A DNA stretch of 14,241 bases, taken from positions 1 to 14,241 of the forward strand of contig JAMOOS010000101.1 of the NCBI GenBank assembly GCA_027065245.1, in the 5' to 3' direction. The DNA comes from Desulfuromonadaceae bacterium (GTDB taxonomy: Bacteria > Desulfobacterota > Desulfuromonadia > Desulfuromonadales > Desulfuromonadaceae). Shown here in pieces: positions 6,603 through 14,216 of the stretch (position 1 is the stretch's first letter; every line of letters starts with the position of its first letter). Made by a program: the position numbers and the translations under genes. The notes under the pieces are model-generated. The model saw nothing but the letters and a program-made list of their open reading frames with translations, was not told the DNA's origin and made no database searches.

Positions 6603-7909
6603 GTAAGAGTTCCTTCCATTTCATCCATTATTTGCTCGATCCCGTCCACAATCCCCCAAGGTGTGGCCGCTACTTTGATAACCGGCGCATTGAGACGCGC
6701 GGCAATATCGGCCAGACGCACGCCGTCAAGCAGGACATCATCCCCTTCCCGACACACCACATCGGGCAACAAAATCGCCTCACCGCTGCAATGCCGGTGC
6801 AGTTGGGCAATAATATCCTCACCGGCCAGCAATCCAGCCACCGTTACCGACGGGCCGAAAAAACTGTTGCGCACCGCCTGCACACGCAGACGGCAGCCAC
6901 TGCGACGATTCAGACGCGCGGCAAACTCCTCCAGCTGTGCCGCCGCCGACTCGCCGGTAACCAGAGTTGCCCTGATATCAGGGTAATCACACGCACTATC
7001 CAACACTTCGGCACCCTGATGGCGAAACAGCGCCACCAGTCCAACACCGTTTTCCAGCAGCTCCAGCCTCCCATATTCCTCCAATGGCGGCAAATCAGCT
7101 CCAGCCCGCAGGTACAGTTCGTCGGCAGCATAGACAAAATTGTCGCCGCAACAGCGCCGACAGGACTGCTGCCAACCATGTATCTGATCGAGAACCTGAC
7201 GCGCCTGCTCCCGCTCGAACAGCTGCAGCGGCGGCAATGCCTGCCGATGAGCGGTAAGTCCCACCGGCACCACCGCCAGCGACAGCACCTGCGGATACAG
7301 CGCCGCCAGCGTGGTGATGGTTTCGTCCAGACAGGCGCCATCGTTTTTGCCCGGACACAGCACCACCTGGGTATGTAGCTTTATACCGCCGTCAAGCAGA
7401 CGTTTCAGCAGCGGCATCACATCGGCGTCGCGTCTCCCCATCAGTTCCGCGCGCACCGCAGCATCCACAGCATGAACAGAAACGTACAGCGGCGACAACT
7501 GTTGGCTGATAATCCTGTCAACATCGCTGTCGCTCAAATTTGTCAGGGTAATGTAGGCACCGTACAGGTAGGAAAAACGGTAATCATCGTCGCGCACATA
7601 TAGACTGGGACGCAAACCGCGCGGCAACTGGCGGACAAAACAGAACTGACAGTTATTGACACACTGGCGCGGTACCGGATCGGCAAATTCCAGGCCGACA
7701 GGATCGTCGGCATCACGTTCCAGTTCAATTTCCCAGAGCTCGCCGGCGCATTTTTGCACCTCCAGCACCAACTGCTCGCCCTGGCTGTACAGTTGGTAAT
7801 CTATCTGGTCCTCAACGGGATTACCGTTGATGGCCACCAGGCGATCACCTGGCTCCAGATCCAGTTCCGCGCCGATACTGTCTGCACTTACCGCTTCAAT
7901 AGTCAGCAT
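6590..7909 (-). CDS. DUF512/TIGR03279-type PDZ-radical SAM protein
   Basis: The 439-residue product shows the three-part layout of the DUF512 family. Residues 1-65 form a PDZ-like domain (GAELDLEPGDRLVAINGNPV). A radical-SAM-type core follows with C83-VNN-C87-QF-C90-FV, the usual CxxxCxxC site for a 4Fe-4S cluster, then LPRGLRPSLYVRDDDYRFS and GAYITLTNL. The C-terminal DUF512 domain contains C-rich RRCCG near 255 and the block RNSFFGPSVTVAGLL with GEDIIAQL. Length fits the family (about 430-450). The family is widespread in Clostridia, cyanobacteria and deltaproteobacteria, but I know of no proven reaction. AGGGGG lies about 9 bases upstream of ATG 7909. It heads a three-gene overlapping operon and begins only about 22 bases after an intrinsic terminator. 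Confidence 0.92.
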   Translation of the reverse strand: MLTIEAVSADSIGAELDLEPGDRLVAINGNPVEDQIDYQLYSQGEQLVLEVQKCAGELWEIELERDADDPVGLEFADPVPRQCVNNCQFCFVRQLPRGLRPSLYVRDDDYRFSYLYGAYITLTNLSDSDVDRIISQQLSPLYVSVHAVDAAVRAELMGRRDADVMPLLKRLLDGGIKLHTQVVLCPGKNDGACLDETITTLAALYPQVLSLAVVPVGLTAHRQALPPLQLFEREQARQVLDQIHGWQQSCRRCCGDNFVYAADELYLRAGADLPPLEEYGRLELLENGVGLVALFRHQGAEVLDSACDYPDIRATLVTGESAAAQLEEFAARLNRRSGCRLRVQAVRNSFFGPSVTVAGLLAGEDIIAQLHRHCSGEAILLPDVVCREGDDVLLDGVRLADIAARLNAPVIKVAATPWGIVDGIEQIMDEMEGTLTWPG

Positions 7910-7930
7910 CCGGCTTGTCCCCCTACTTTC

Positions 7931-7975
7931 GCGAAAAACAACCAGGCTCCCGCTGCTGATTCAGCCGGGAGCCCG
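7931..7975 (-). terminator. Intrinsic terminator after hfq, just upstream of the DUF512 gene
   Basis: On the minus strand GGCTCCCG (7973-7966) pairs with CGGGAGCC (7952-7945), with an inner GCTG/CAGC extension. The stem is followed by TGGTTGTTTTTCG (7944-7932), which gives a U-rich tail. This is a good intrinsic terminator for mutL-miaA-hfq. It ends only about 22 bases before the DUF512 start codon, so it could also act as an attenuator in that gene's leader. Confidence 0.75.
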
Positions 7976-7980
7976 ATTTG

Positions 7981-7996
7981 TGTCGCCACCGCGACA
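7981..7996. repeat. Perfect 6-bp hairpin in the hfq-DUF512 spacer
   Basis: TGTCGC and GCGACA form a perfect stem around a 4-base loop (7987-7990). It is one of four inverted repeats between 7945 and 8054; a fifth-base-pair stem GCCGT/ACGGC (8001-8005 with 8016-8020) lies next to it. On RNA from the minus strand this would make the hfq 3' UTR highly structured. Confidence 0.5.
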
Positions 7997-8035
7997 GCGT
8001 GCCGTTCTGGTTATTACGGCCGCTCGACCAACACA

Positions 8036-8054
8036 GAGGGATGATTAATCCCTC
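8036..8054 (-). repeat. Hairpin with the hfq stop codon in its loop
   Basis: GAGGGAT (8036-8042) and ATCCCTC (8048-8054) form a perfect 7-bp stem. The 5-base loop (8043-8047) holds the TAA stop codon of hfq. The stem is GC-containing and tight. It may protect the mRNA 3' end or slow ribosomes at termination. There is no U-run, so it is not a terminator by itself. Confidence 0.55.
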
Positions 8055-8278
8055 CCACCGTGCAAACGGAAACTACCATCAGCCGATGTAATAGTTGATA
8101 TGGCATGTTTATAGAGCAGAAAATCACTGGCACCTTCAATCAACACACAAAAATTATCAAACGATTTTATATAGCCCTGCAACTGCTCACCAGACATCAT
8201 TACCACATTTATCTTTACCCGTTCCTTACGGGCCTGATTGAGATACTGATCCTGGATATTAAATGGTGTTTTTGCCAT
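8045..8278 (-). CDS. hfq: RNA chaperone Hfq
   Basis: The 77-residue protein is Hfq, the hexameric Sm-like chaperone that helps small RNAs pair with mRNAs. The Sm1 region has N7-I-Q9-D10 on the proximal face, a basic rim R17-K-E-R20, and the SFDNF segment (39-43). Sm2 is the diagnostic Y56-KHAIST-I. The C-terminal tail after the Sm fold is short, unlike E. coli Hfq but usual outside the gamma and beta classes. The start is ATG 8278 with GGAG about 8 bases upstream. An in-frame GTG at 8296 overlapping the miaA stop would add six residues, but the family begins at MAK. It follows miaA by 17 bases and is presumably cotranscribed with mutL and miaA, the order found in many proteobacteria. Confidence 0.97.
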   Translation of the reverse strand: MAKTPFNIQDQYLNQARKERVKINVVMMSGEQLQGYIKSFDNFCVLIEGASDFLLYKHAISTITSADGSFRLHGGRD

Positions 8279-8295
8279 GACCGACCGCTCCTTCA

Positions 8296-9228
8296 CTATT
8301 CATTAAAATAAAATTCATCAATCGATTTGCTGATACTATCAAACTCAGCAGTGTAATCAAGCCAAATTATCTCTTCATCCTGGCGAAACCAGGTAAGCTG
8401 CCGCTTGGCGTAACGGCGCGAATCGCGTTGAATCAGCCTTACCGCCTCCGTCATGGTGATTGCACCGTTGAGATAAGCGCACATCTGTCTGTAGCCGATG
8501 GTACGCATAGCTTTAAGCTGCGGTGAATAACCAGCCGCCAGCAAATCCTCCACCTCGCCCAGCAGGCCCTGCTCCAGCATCCGCTCCACACGAGCATCTA
8601 TACGCCGGTACAACTCGTCTCGCTCCCACGCCGGAGCAAACTTGAGCACCCGGTAGGGGCGCTCGCGAAAACCGTGCTCGCGCTGAAACTGCGACAATGG
8701 CTTGCCGCTGAGCAGATACACCTCCAAAGCGCGGACAATTCTGGTGATATCGCGCTGGTGCAAACGCCCGGCAATCTCTCCATCCACCTGGCTCAACTGC
8801 CGATACAGACAACCGGGCTGCCGCTCTTCGCGCTGATGCAGTTCAGCACGCAGAGCAGCGTTCTCGCTCGGCGCATCGATAAGACCGTCGGTAAGAGCGC
8901 GAATATACAGGCCGGTGCCACCCACCACCAGCGGGATATTTCCCCGGCTGACAATATCGGCTACCGCCGCATGAGCGTGATTGGTAAAATCGGCCACGCT
9001 GAAATTTACCGCCGGTTCCACCACATCGATTACATGATGCGGTAGCAGATGCTGCTCTTCGGCGCTGGCTTTGGCAGTACCGATATCCATACCGATATAT
9101 ACCTGGCGCGAATCAGCCGACACCACTTCAACCGGAAAACGCTGCGCCAGCCGCAGAGCCAGATCGGTTTTGCCGGAGCCGGTAGCACCGGCGATGACAA
9201 CTATCCTGCCCACCTGCCTGTTGTTCAT
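8296..9228 (-). CDS. miaA: tRNA dimethylallyltransferase MiaA
   Basis: The 310-residue enzyme transfers a dimethylallyl group from DMAPP to N6 of adenosine 37 in tRNAs reading UNN codons. That is the first step towards ms2i6A. The P-loop is G14-ATGSGKT-21. S37-ADSRQVY is the catalytic/nucleotide motif, followed by MDIGTAK (47-53) and GGTGLYIRAL around 103-112. The Q/R-rich insert near 175-210 and the C-terminal segment RRYAKRQLTWFRQ contact the tRNA in characterised homologues. Length and motifs are complete, with no sign of decay. The ATG overlaps the mutL stop by 4 bases (ATGA), so translation is coupled. MiaA and Hfq being cotranscribed with MutL is a long-known arrangement in proteobacteria. 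Confidence 0.97.
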   Translation of the reverse strand: MNNRQVGRIVVIAGATGSGKTDLALRLAQRFPVEVVSADSRQVYIGMDIGTAKASAEEQHLLPHHVIDVVEPAVNFSVADFTNHAHAAVADIVSRGNIPLVVGGTGLYIRALTDGLIDAPSENAALRAELHQREERQPGCLYRQLSQVDGEIAGRLHQRDITRIVRALEVYLLSGKPLSQFQREHGFRERPYRVLKFAPAWERDELYRRIDARVERMLEQGLLGEVEDLLAAGYSPQLKAMRTIGYRQMCAYLNGAITMTEAVRLIQRDSRRYAKRQLTWFRQDEEIIWLDYTAEFDSISKSIDEFYFNE

Positions 9229-11072
9229 GTGCGCCGAAACATCTTTTCTATTTCCGCCCTGGTTATCCGCTGCACCACCGGACGACCATGGGGGCAGTGA
9301 CGGTTGAAATCCACTTCGTCCAACTGACGCAACAACGCTGTCATTTCATCGACATGCAGCGGTTGATTCGCACGAATCATGCCATGGCACGCCATTTTAA
9401 TCAGCACCGCATCGCGGGCATCGGCGGACAATGAGCTTCCCCCCAGGCTGGACAGTTGCTCCAGCATATCCACCAGCAGCCCTTTGATATCATCACTCTC
9501 CATAATAGCGGGAATCTGCTTTAACGCCCAGCTACTACCGCCAAAAGACTCAAGTTCGAAACCCAGTTCCATCAACAAGGGCTGATATTCGCGCATCCGG
9601 GCGTTATCAACCATGCTCAGCTCAAGGATTTCAGGGAACAACAGCTCCTGAGCCGCTATGCCGCCGCTTTGACACTGTTGCTTCAAGCGTTCAAAGCCAA
9701 TCCGTTCATGGGCGGCATGTTGATCGACAAGCACCAGGTTATCACCATCGTCACAGACAATATAACTGGAAAGCACCTGGCCGATGATCCGCAAGGTGGA
9801 AAAATACCCTCCCTGTTCCAACGGCAGTTCCATCTCTGACTCTGGCACCGAATCACTACCGTTCGCCACCACTTCTTCCGTCTGGCGATAAGGCGGCGCC
9901 TGCACCTCAGCGATGCTTCCACCAGCATATTGCGCCTCAGCGTCGCTGCAAGTTGCCCGTATCACTGCGGTTGCTGCAGTAGACGCGACAGCAACTGCAG
10001 GGGCTGATGATTCCACCACACCGGCGTCAACAGGTTTTACGACAGCGTTACCAGTAGCAGGTTGTAGCGCTGCCGTGGCACAACAGCCACCACGCAACCG
10101 CTCACGCAATGCAGCCGCAATAAAATCGTGTACCTGACGCTGATTGCGAAAACGCACCTCATGTTTGGTGGGATGAACGTTCACGTCCACCTCTGCCGGT
10201 GGCAGGGTCAAGAACACCACACACAATGGATAGCGCCCCTTCATCAGCAGTTGCCGATAACCGTCCATTATGGCGTGTTGCATCACCCGATCGCGAATAT
10301 AGCGCCCATTGACAAAAGCGTACATGGCAGCGCCGGTGGCGCGATTGATGGTAGCCGGCGCGATATAACCGTGCAGTTCCATCCCGGCGTCACTTGCCTG
10401 CACTTCCAGCAACTGCGCCGCCACGTCGCGCCCCAATACCGCCCCCAACCGCTCCGGCATGGCGTTGTGACGGTAAAAATCGAGCACAGTCCGGCCATTG
10501 TGGGTCAACTTGAACTGCACCTGCGGATGCGCCAACGCCAGACGGGTGACAATCTCGCTGATGTGGCCAAACTCGGTCTCGTCGCGGCGCAGAAATTTAC
10601 GCCGCGCTGGCAGGTTATAGAACAGATCGCGCACCTCAAAGGTGGTGCCGCGTCGCCGCGCCACCTCATCGGCGCGCTGTACCACGCCGCCGTTCAGCAC
10701 CAGCTTCATACCGGCGCCATCTTCAGTAGCGCAACTGGTCAGCGTCAGGCGCGCCACCGCCGCAATAGATGGAATGGCCTCGCCGCGAAAACCGTGATAG
10801 TTCAAATTGAACAGATCGTCCTCGCTGCGAATCTTGCTGGTGGCATGGCGCTCAAAACACAGGAAAATATCTTCCTTGTCCATGCCGCAACCGTTATCGC
10901 TGACACGGATCATCTTCTTGCCGCCGCGCTCAATCTCCACGCTGATATAATCGGCCTCAGCATCAAGGGAGTTTTCCAGCAGTTCCTTTACCACCGACGC
11001 CGGACGCTCTACTACCTCACCAGCGGCAATCTGGTTGCACAGTTTTTCGGGCAGAATTGCAATATTGCTCAT
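9225..11072 (-). CDS. mutL: DNA mismatch repair protein MutL (endonuclease type)
   Basis: The 615-residue protein is MutL, which couples mismatch recognition by MutS to strand incision. The N-terminal GHKL ATPase shows all motifs: E33-NSLDA-38, D59-NGCGM-64, H76-ATSKI-81 and G94-FRGEA-99. Residues about 330-430 are a low-complexity linker rich in Ala, Val, Thr and Ser. The C-terminal dimerisation domain starts near 433 and holds D450-QHA-x2-E456-x4-E461, A561-C-HGMIRANQPL and C593-PHGRP. These are the metal-binding motifs of MutL proteins with intrinsic nicking endonuclease activity, as in organisms lacking MutH, so a MutH-independent pathway is inferred. The start ATG 11072 precedes the canonical IAAGEVV region at the normal distance. 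Its Shine-Dalgarno is weak (GAGA), and an intrinsic terminator ends 26 bases upstream. Confidence 0.97.
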   Translation of the reverse strand: MSNIAILPEKLCNQIAAGEVVERPASVVKELLENSLDAEADYISVEIERGGKKMIRVSDNGCGMDKEDIFLCFERHATSKIRSEDDLFNLNYHGFRGEAIPSIAAVARLTLTSCATEDGAGMKLVLNGGVVQRADEVARRRGTTFEVRDLFYNLPARRKFLRRDETEFGHISEIVTRLALAHPQVQFKLTHNGRTVLDFYRHNAMPERLGAVLGRDVAAQLLEVQASDAGMELHGYIAPATINRATGAAMYAFVNGRYIRDRVMQHAIMDGYRQLLMKGRYPLCVVFLTLPPAEVDVNVHPTKHEVRFRNQRQVHDFIAAALRERLRGGCCATAALQPATGNAVVKPVDAGVVESSAPAVAVASTAATAVIRATCSDAEAQYAGGSIAEVQAPPYRQTEEVVANGSDSVPESEMELPLEQGGYFSTLRIIGQVLSSYIVCDDGDNLVLVDQHAAHERIGFERLKQQCQSGGIAAQELLFPEILELSMVDNARMREYQPLLMELGFELESFGGSSWALKQIPAIMESDDIKGLLVDMLEQLSSLGGSSLSADARDAVLIKMACHGMIRANQPLHVDEMTALLRQLDEVDFNRHCPHGRPVVQRITRAEIEKMFRRT

Positions 11073-11098
11073 AATCTTGTCTCTATCAATGCAGCGAC

Positions 11099-11122
11099 AA
11101 AAAAGGCCGGCAAAGCCGGCCT
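11099..11122 (-). terminator. Strong intrinsic terminator after the ExeA-like gene
   Basis: On the minus strand AGGCCGGC-TTT-GCCGGCCT is a perfect 8-bp, GC-rich stem with a 3-base loop, and its 3' arm runs straight into a run of six T (11104-11099). It lies 31 bases after the ExeA-like stop and ends transcription of the TPR-ATPase pair. Only 26 bases separate it from the mutL start codon. Confidence 0.9.
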
Positions 11123-11153
11123 GTACAGGTTGCTCATAAAAAATACCCGCCCG

Positions 11154-12056
11154 TTACCGCGCCTGCTCCATCTTGGCCAGCATGGCCTCTATCCGCCCCA
11201 AATGCTGCTCAACACCCTGCTTCTCTCCATCGGCAAGATTGATGCGGCTGAAACCGAGATCACCGGCGACACTCTGGACAATTTCCGGCGTTACCCCGGG
11301 CAACTTCTGCATATAGGCTTCAAACAGACAATTATCACACAGGGTATTGATAAGACGCGGCACCCCACCGGAATAGGCGTAAATAAGCTGCACGGCAGCA
11401 CCGGCAAACAACATCTTCCGCGCCCCGGCCACCTGCAGACGGTGTTTAATATACAACAGCGTGGATTCCTGGTCGAGAGAATGCAGGTAATAGCGCACCG
11501 CTACCCGCTGTGCCAGCGGCTCGTCCAGCCGCAGACACTCCTCCAACTCCGGCAGACCGAAAAAGATGAGGTTGAGCAGCTTTTTACCGGGGATTTCCAA
11601 ATTGAGCAGGCCGCGAAACTCCTCCATCAGAGAGCGGGTCTGCAACATCTGCGCTTCGTCAATGATAACGATGGCGCGCCGCCCCTCTTTTTCGATCTCC
11701 AGCAGACGGTCATAAAGCTGCTTGAGCACGCTCATACGATCAGACGCAGGGCTTTTTACCCCCAGTTGCAAGGCGATGCGGGTAAGGATCCATTCCGAAG
11801 TAATGCCGGAATGCACCATCACCAGCAGAGAGGACTCATATAGATCGGTAGACAGGGTATCCAGCAACCGCCGCGCCAGGGTGGTTTTACCGGAACCGAT
11901 TCCGCCCACAACAACAGCCAGCCCCTTGTTGGTATCTATGGCACGCAACACCCGCACCAGCGCCTGGCTGTGCTGCTTGCTGTCGAAGTAAAAACGGGCA
12001 TCGGGAGCATTGGAAAACGCTTCGCGACTCAGGCCAAAATGCTCGATATAGTCCAT
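11154..12056 (-). CDS. ExeA/GspA-like AAA+ ATPase
   Basis: The 300-residue protein matches the ATPase half of ExeA/GspA and MshM proteins, which remodel peptidoglycan or assist secretin/pilus assembly in type II secretion systems. The N-terminus MDYIEHFGLSREAFSNAPD is the family's signature (YxxxFGLxxxPF-like), followed by FYFDSKQHSQAL. Walker A is G51-GIGSGKTT-59 and Walker B is AIVIIDEAQ near 132-140. R-D and sensor regions follow (LNLIFFGLPEL, then SGGVPRLINTLCDNCL). Unlike full ExeA there is no membrane segment or peptidoglycan-binding domain after the ATPase; the protein ends in a short predicted coiled coil (RIEAMLAKMEQAR). No GspB partner is next to it. AGGA lies about 11 bases before ATG 12056. 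It trails the large TPR gene by 39 bases and is probably cotranscribed with it. Confidence 0.87.
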   Translation of the reverse strand: MDYIEHFGLSREAFSNAPDARFYFDSKQHSQALVRVLRAIDTNKGLAVVVGGIGSGKTTLARRLLDTLSTDLYESSLLVMVHSGITSEWILTRIALQLGVKSPASDRMSVLKQLYDRLLEIEKEGRRAIVIIDEAQMLQTRSLMEEFRGLLNLEIPGKKLLNLIFFGLPELEECLRLDEPLAQRVAVRYYLHSLDQESTLLYIKHRLQVAGARKMLFAGAAVQLIYAYSGGVPRLINTLCDNCLFEAYMQKLPGVTPEIVQSVAGDLGFSRINLADGEKQGVEQHLGRIEAMLAKMEQAR

Positions 12057-12095
12057 ACGATAACATCCTAAACGGGCATCGACAGCGCCAACCCC

Positions 12096-14216
12096 TTAAA
12101 TATACGACACGCGACTGGTATCCGACGACGGCGCATCGTCTCCCAGTTGCTCCTTGAGTTCAATAATCTTGATCGCCACATTACGAAACGCACTGTTGTT
12201 ATCGGCAACAACCTGATAACTGGCCAGGGCATCGGCCGGTCGTCCCCACGCCTCGTACAGTTGGCCGGTCTCGTAGTAGATGACAATCTGATCGTCGGGG
12301 CCAAATGTACTGTCAATCAGCGCCGCCGTCAACATCTCTTCAGCCTGCTCAAACTGCTGCTGCTCCATATAGCAGGCGGCTTTCAGGGTGATACAGTCGA
12401 GCTTGCGCGCCGGATCGTTCATGGCCTTGTCAAACTCGGCGATGGCGTCATCAAGCAGCCCCATCTCTTTGTAGGCGATACCAAGATTGTAGGCCGACTC
12501 GGTATCTTCATCAGTGATAACAGTTACCACCCCACGCTGAGAATCGGCCAATTGCGGCGTTTCGGCCGCCACCTGCTCGGCCTTGGCTTCGATAGCCGCC
12601 AGGCTGGAGTCGATATCAAGGTCACTGGCATCAAAATCAAGGCTGTCACCCAACCCGTCACCGGATGAGATGGAACCTAAGTCGAGATCAAGGTCAAGGC
12701 CGGAGTCGTCGGCAACATCGATATTAAGATCAACTCCGCCCACATCTGCTACAATAGCAACATCGACGCCATCTGCCGCACTGGACTGGCTGCGCCGCTC
12801 TTCTATCTGGGCAATGCGCGCTTTAACATCAGCGTTGTCCGGAGCCTGAGCCAGCAAACGGTCGCACACCTGACGCGCTTCCTCCAGCAGCCCCTGCTGC
12901 AGATAGAAATCGGCCTCTTCAAGATCGGTCTGGACATCCACCACGGCAGCCGCCTCGCCGCCACCGATATCGAACATATCCTCGGCTGCGCCGCTGTCAT
13001 CATCGCCGACGATATCAAAAGAGATATCGTCGAAGGATACTTCGTCAGTCGATGAAGCGCCAGTATCACCAGCGCCGAGCTCCATCTCCTCAAACTCAAC
13101 CCTGTCACCGCCTTCGCCGATAAGATCGTCAAAAGAGCTGGGGGTAAACTCACCGGCATCGGCGCTCACCGCTTCGGAAGAGAGCACATCAAACAGTTTT
13201 TCTCCCTCCCCCAGATACTCGTATATTGCGTGCAGCGCCGTGAGAAGATCCCGCTTATCCGGCAACTCCTCGCGCATCTGCTCGTACAGGGGTTTTAGCT
13301 CCGCTACCCGCTCGGCGGTAAAGAACTGCTCGCGCACCGCCTCAATTGAGGTAAAAGCCTTCTCAGCCTCGCCGCTGTCCAGCAACGCCTGACAGCACTC
13401 CAACTGAAAATCGAGATTTTCCGGCTCCCACTCAACCAGGCGCAACAAACACTCGGCCTCGTTCTTAAACTCGGCACACTTGCGAAAGCCGCGTGCCAAA
13501 GCATGTAACACCTCTACATCACGCGGATACTGACGTTGCAGCTTGATCAGATAGCGCACCCCTTCAGCGGGATCACCGTACTCAACCGTGGCTACACCAT
13601 AACCAATCTTCACGCTCACATCGTCAGGCCACAACTGCATAAAATGTTCATACAGCAGGCGCATCTGGCGATAATCCCCCTGCTCGCGTATACGCCGTTC
13701 CAACTCGCAGAACTCGTCGTGCGCCACAGCGTCCTCACCCACCTTGGCGTAAAACTCGGCAATGCGCATGCCGATGCTGACGTTATCAGGGTCGATCTCG
13801 CGCATACTGTTGAGGATTTTTACCGCATCATCATACTCACCAGACTCCTCGTAATGCTGCAGCAGCGAGCGATACTCCGACAGGGCATTGCCAACAAGCC
13901 CCTGCTGCTCATTGAGCTTAGCCAATTTCAGGGTATATTCGAGATTGTCCGGATCAAGCTTCTGCATCAGCTTGTACACCGCTATAGCCTTGAGATAAAA
14001 GGTGTTATCGGCGTAGTACTTGGCCACCGTCTCGTAATGCTCCAGCGCCTGTTCCACCTTGCCGGTACGGTTGTACAGCTCCGCCAGCTTCTGGCGACTG
14101 CGCACATCCTTGGAGTCAATCTCCAGAACCTTCTGATATTCCTTGATGGCGCGCGCCAGATTGTTCTTCTGCAGATATTTCTGTGCCGCCGCCAGTATTT
14201 TATCTTTATTTGCCAC
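12096..14216 (-). CDS. Large TPR protein with acidic linker
   Basis: The 706-residue protein has three parts. Residues 1-330 are tandem TPR units (the first is MANKDKILAAAQKYLQKNNLARAIKEYQKVLEIDSKD-like; LAKLNEQQGLVGNALSEYRSLL is another). About 350-560 is a strongly acidic, Asp/Gly/Ser-rich linker with short FDDI/SFDI motifs and LDLDLDLGS-like strings, interrupted near 425-470 by one TPR-like pair (LEEADFYLQQGLLEEARQVCDRLLAQAP). Residues 570-690 are again TPR (AYNLGIAYKEMGLLDDAIAEFDKAM). No signal peptide or membrane segment is seen, so it is probably a cytoplasmic scaffold. The start is GTG 14216, preceded by AGGGG about 7 bases upstream. The layout recalls the acidic TPR assembly proteins found beside secretion or pilus ATPases. 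Its partner here is plausibly the ExeA-like ATPase, an inference from adjacency only. Confidence 0.86.
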   Translation of the reverse strand: MANKDKILAAAQKYLQKNNLARAIKEYQKVLEIDSKDVRSRQKLAELYNRTGKVEQALEHYETVAKYYADNTFYLKAIAVYKLMQKLDPDNLEYTLKLAKLNEQQGLVGNALSEYRSLLQHYEESGEYDDAVKILNSMREIDPDNVSIGMRIAEFYAKVGEDAVAHDEFCELERRIREQGDYRQMRLLYEHFMQLWPDDVSVKIGYGVATVEYGDPAEGVRYLIKLQRQYPRDVEVLHALARGFRKCAEFKNEAECLLRLVEWEPENLDFQLECCQALLDSGEAEKAFTSIEAVREQFFTAERVAELKPLYEQMREELPDKRDLLTALHAIYEYLGEGEKLFDVLSSEAVSADAGEFTPSSFDDLIGEGGDRVEFEEMELGAGDTGASSTDEVSFDDISFDIVGDDDSGAAEDMFDIGGGEAAAVVDVQTDLEEADFYLQQGLLEEARQVCDRLLAQAPDNADVKARIAQIEERRSQSSAADGVDVAIVADVGGVDLNIDVADDSGLDLDLDLGSISSGDGLGDSLDFDASDLDIDSSLAAIEAKAEQVAAETPQLADSQRGVVTVITDEDTESAYNLGIAYKEMGLLDDAIAEFDKAMNDPARKLDCITLKAACYMEQQQFEQAEEMLTAALIDSTFGPDDQIVIYYETGQLYEAWGRPADALASYQVVADNNSAFRNVAIKIIELKEQLGDDAPSSDTSRVSYI

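Noticed and set aside
6276..7378. Plus-strand open frames of 236 and 248 codons opposite the TPR and DUF512 genes
   Set aside because: They are antisense to well-supported genes, have no plausible ribosome-binding site or domain, and overlap each other in different frames.
8045..8296. Hfq starting at GTG 8296, which overlaps the miaA stop by one base
   Set aside because: Hfq proteins begin at MAK-like residues. The GGAG motif falls inside the extra six codons and is correctly placed for ATG 8278.
9683..10140. The Ala/Val/Thr-rich middle of mutL as a possible insertion or repeat array
   Set aside because: MutL linkers between the ATPase and C-terminal domains are normally long, low in complexity and poorly conserved. 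No exact tandem repeat unit was found.
10128..11843. A 571-codon open frame on the plus strand across mutL and the ExeA-like gene
   Set aside because: It lies antisense to two proteins with complete, unmistakable motifs and crosses a strong terminator. Its translation is rich in His, Gln and Arg with no recognisable domain, typical of a reverse-strand shadow.
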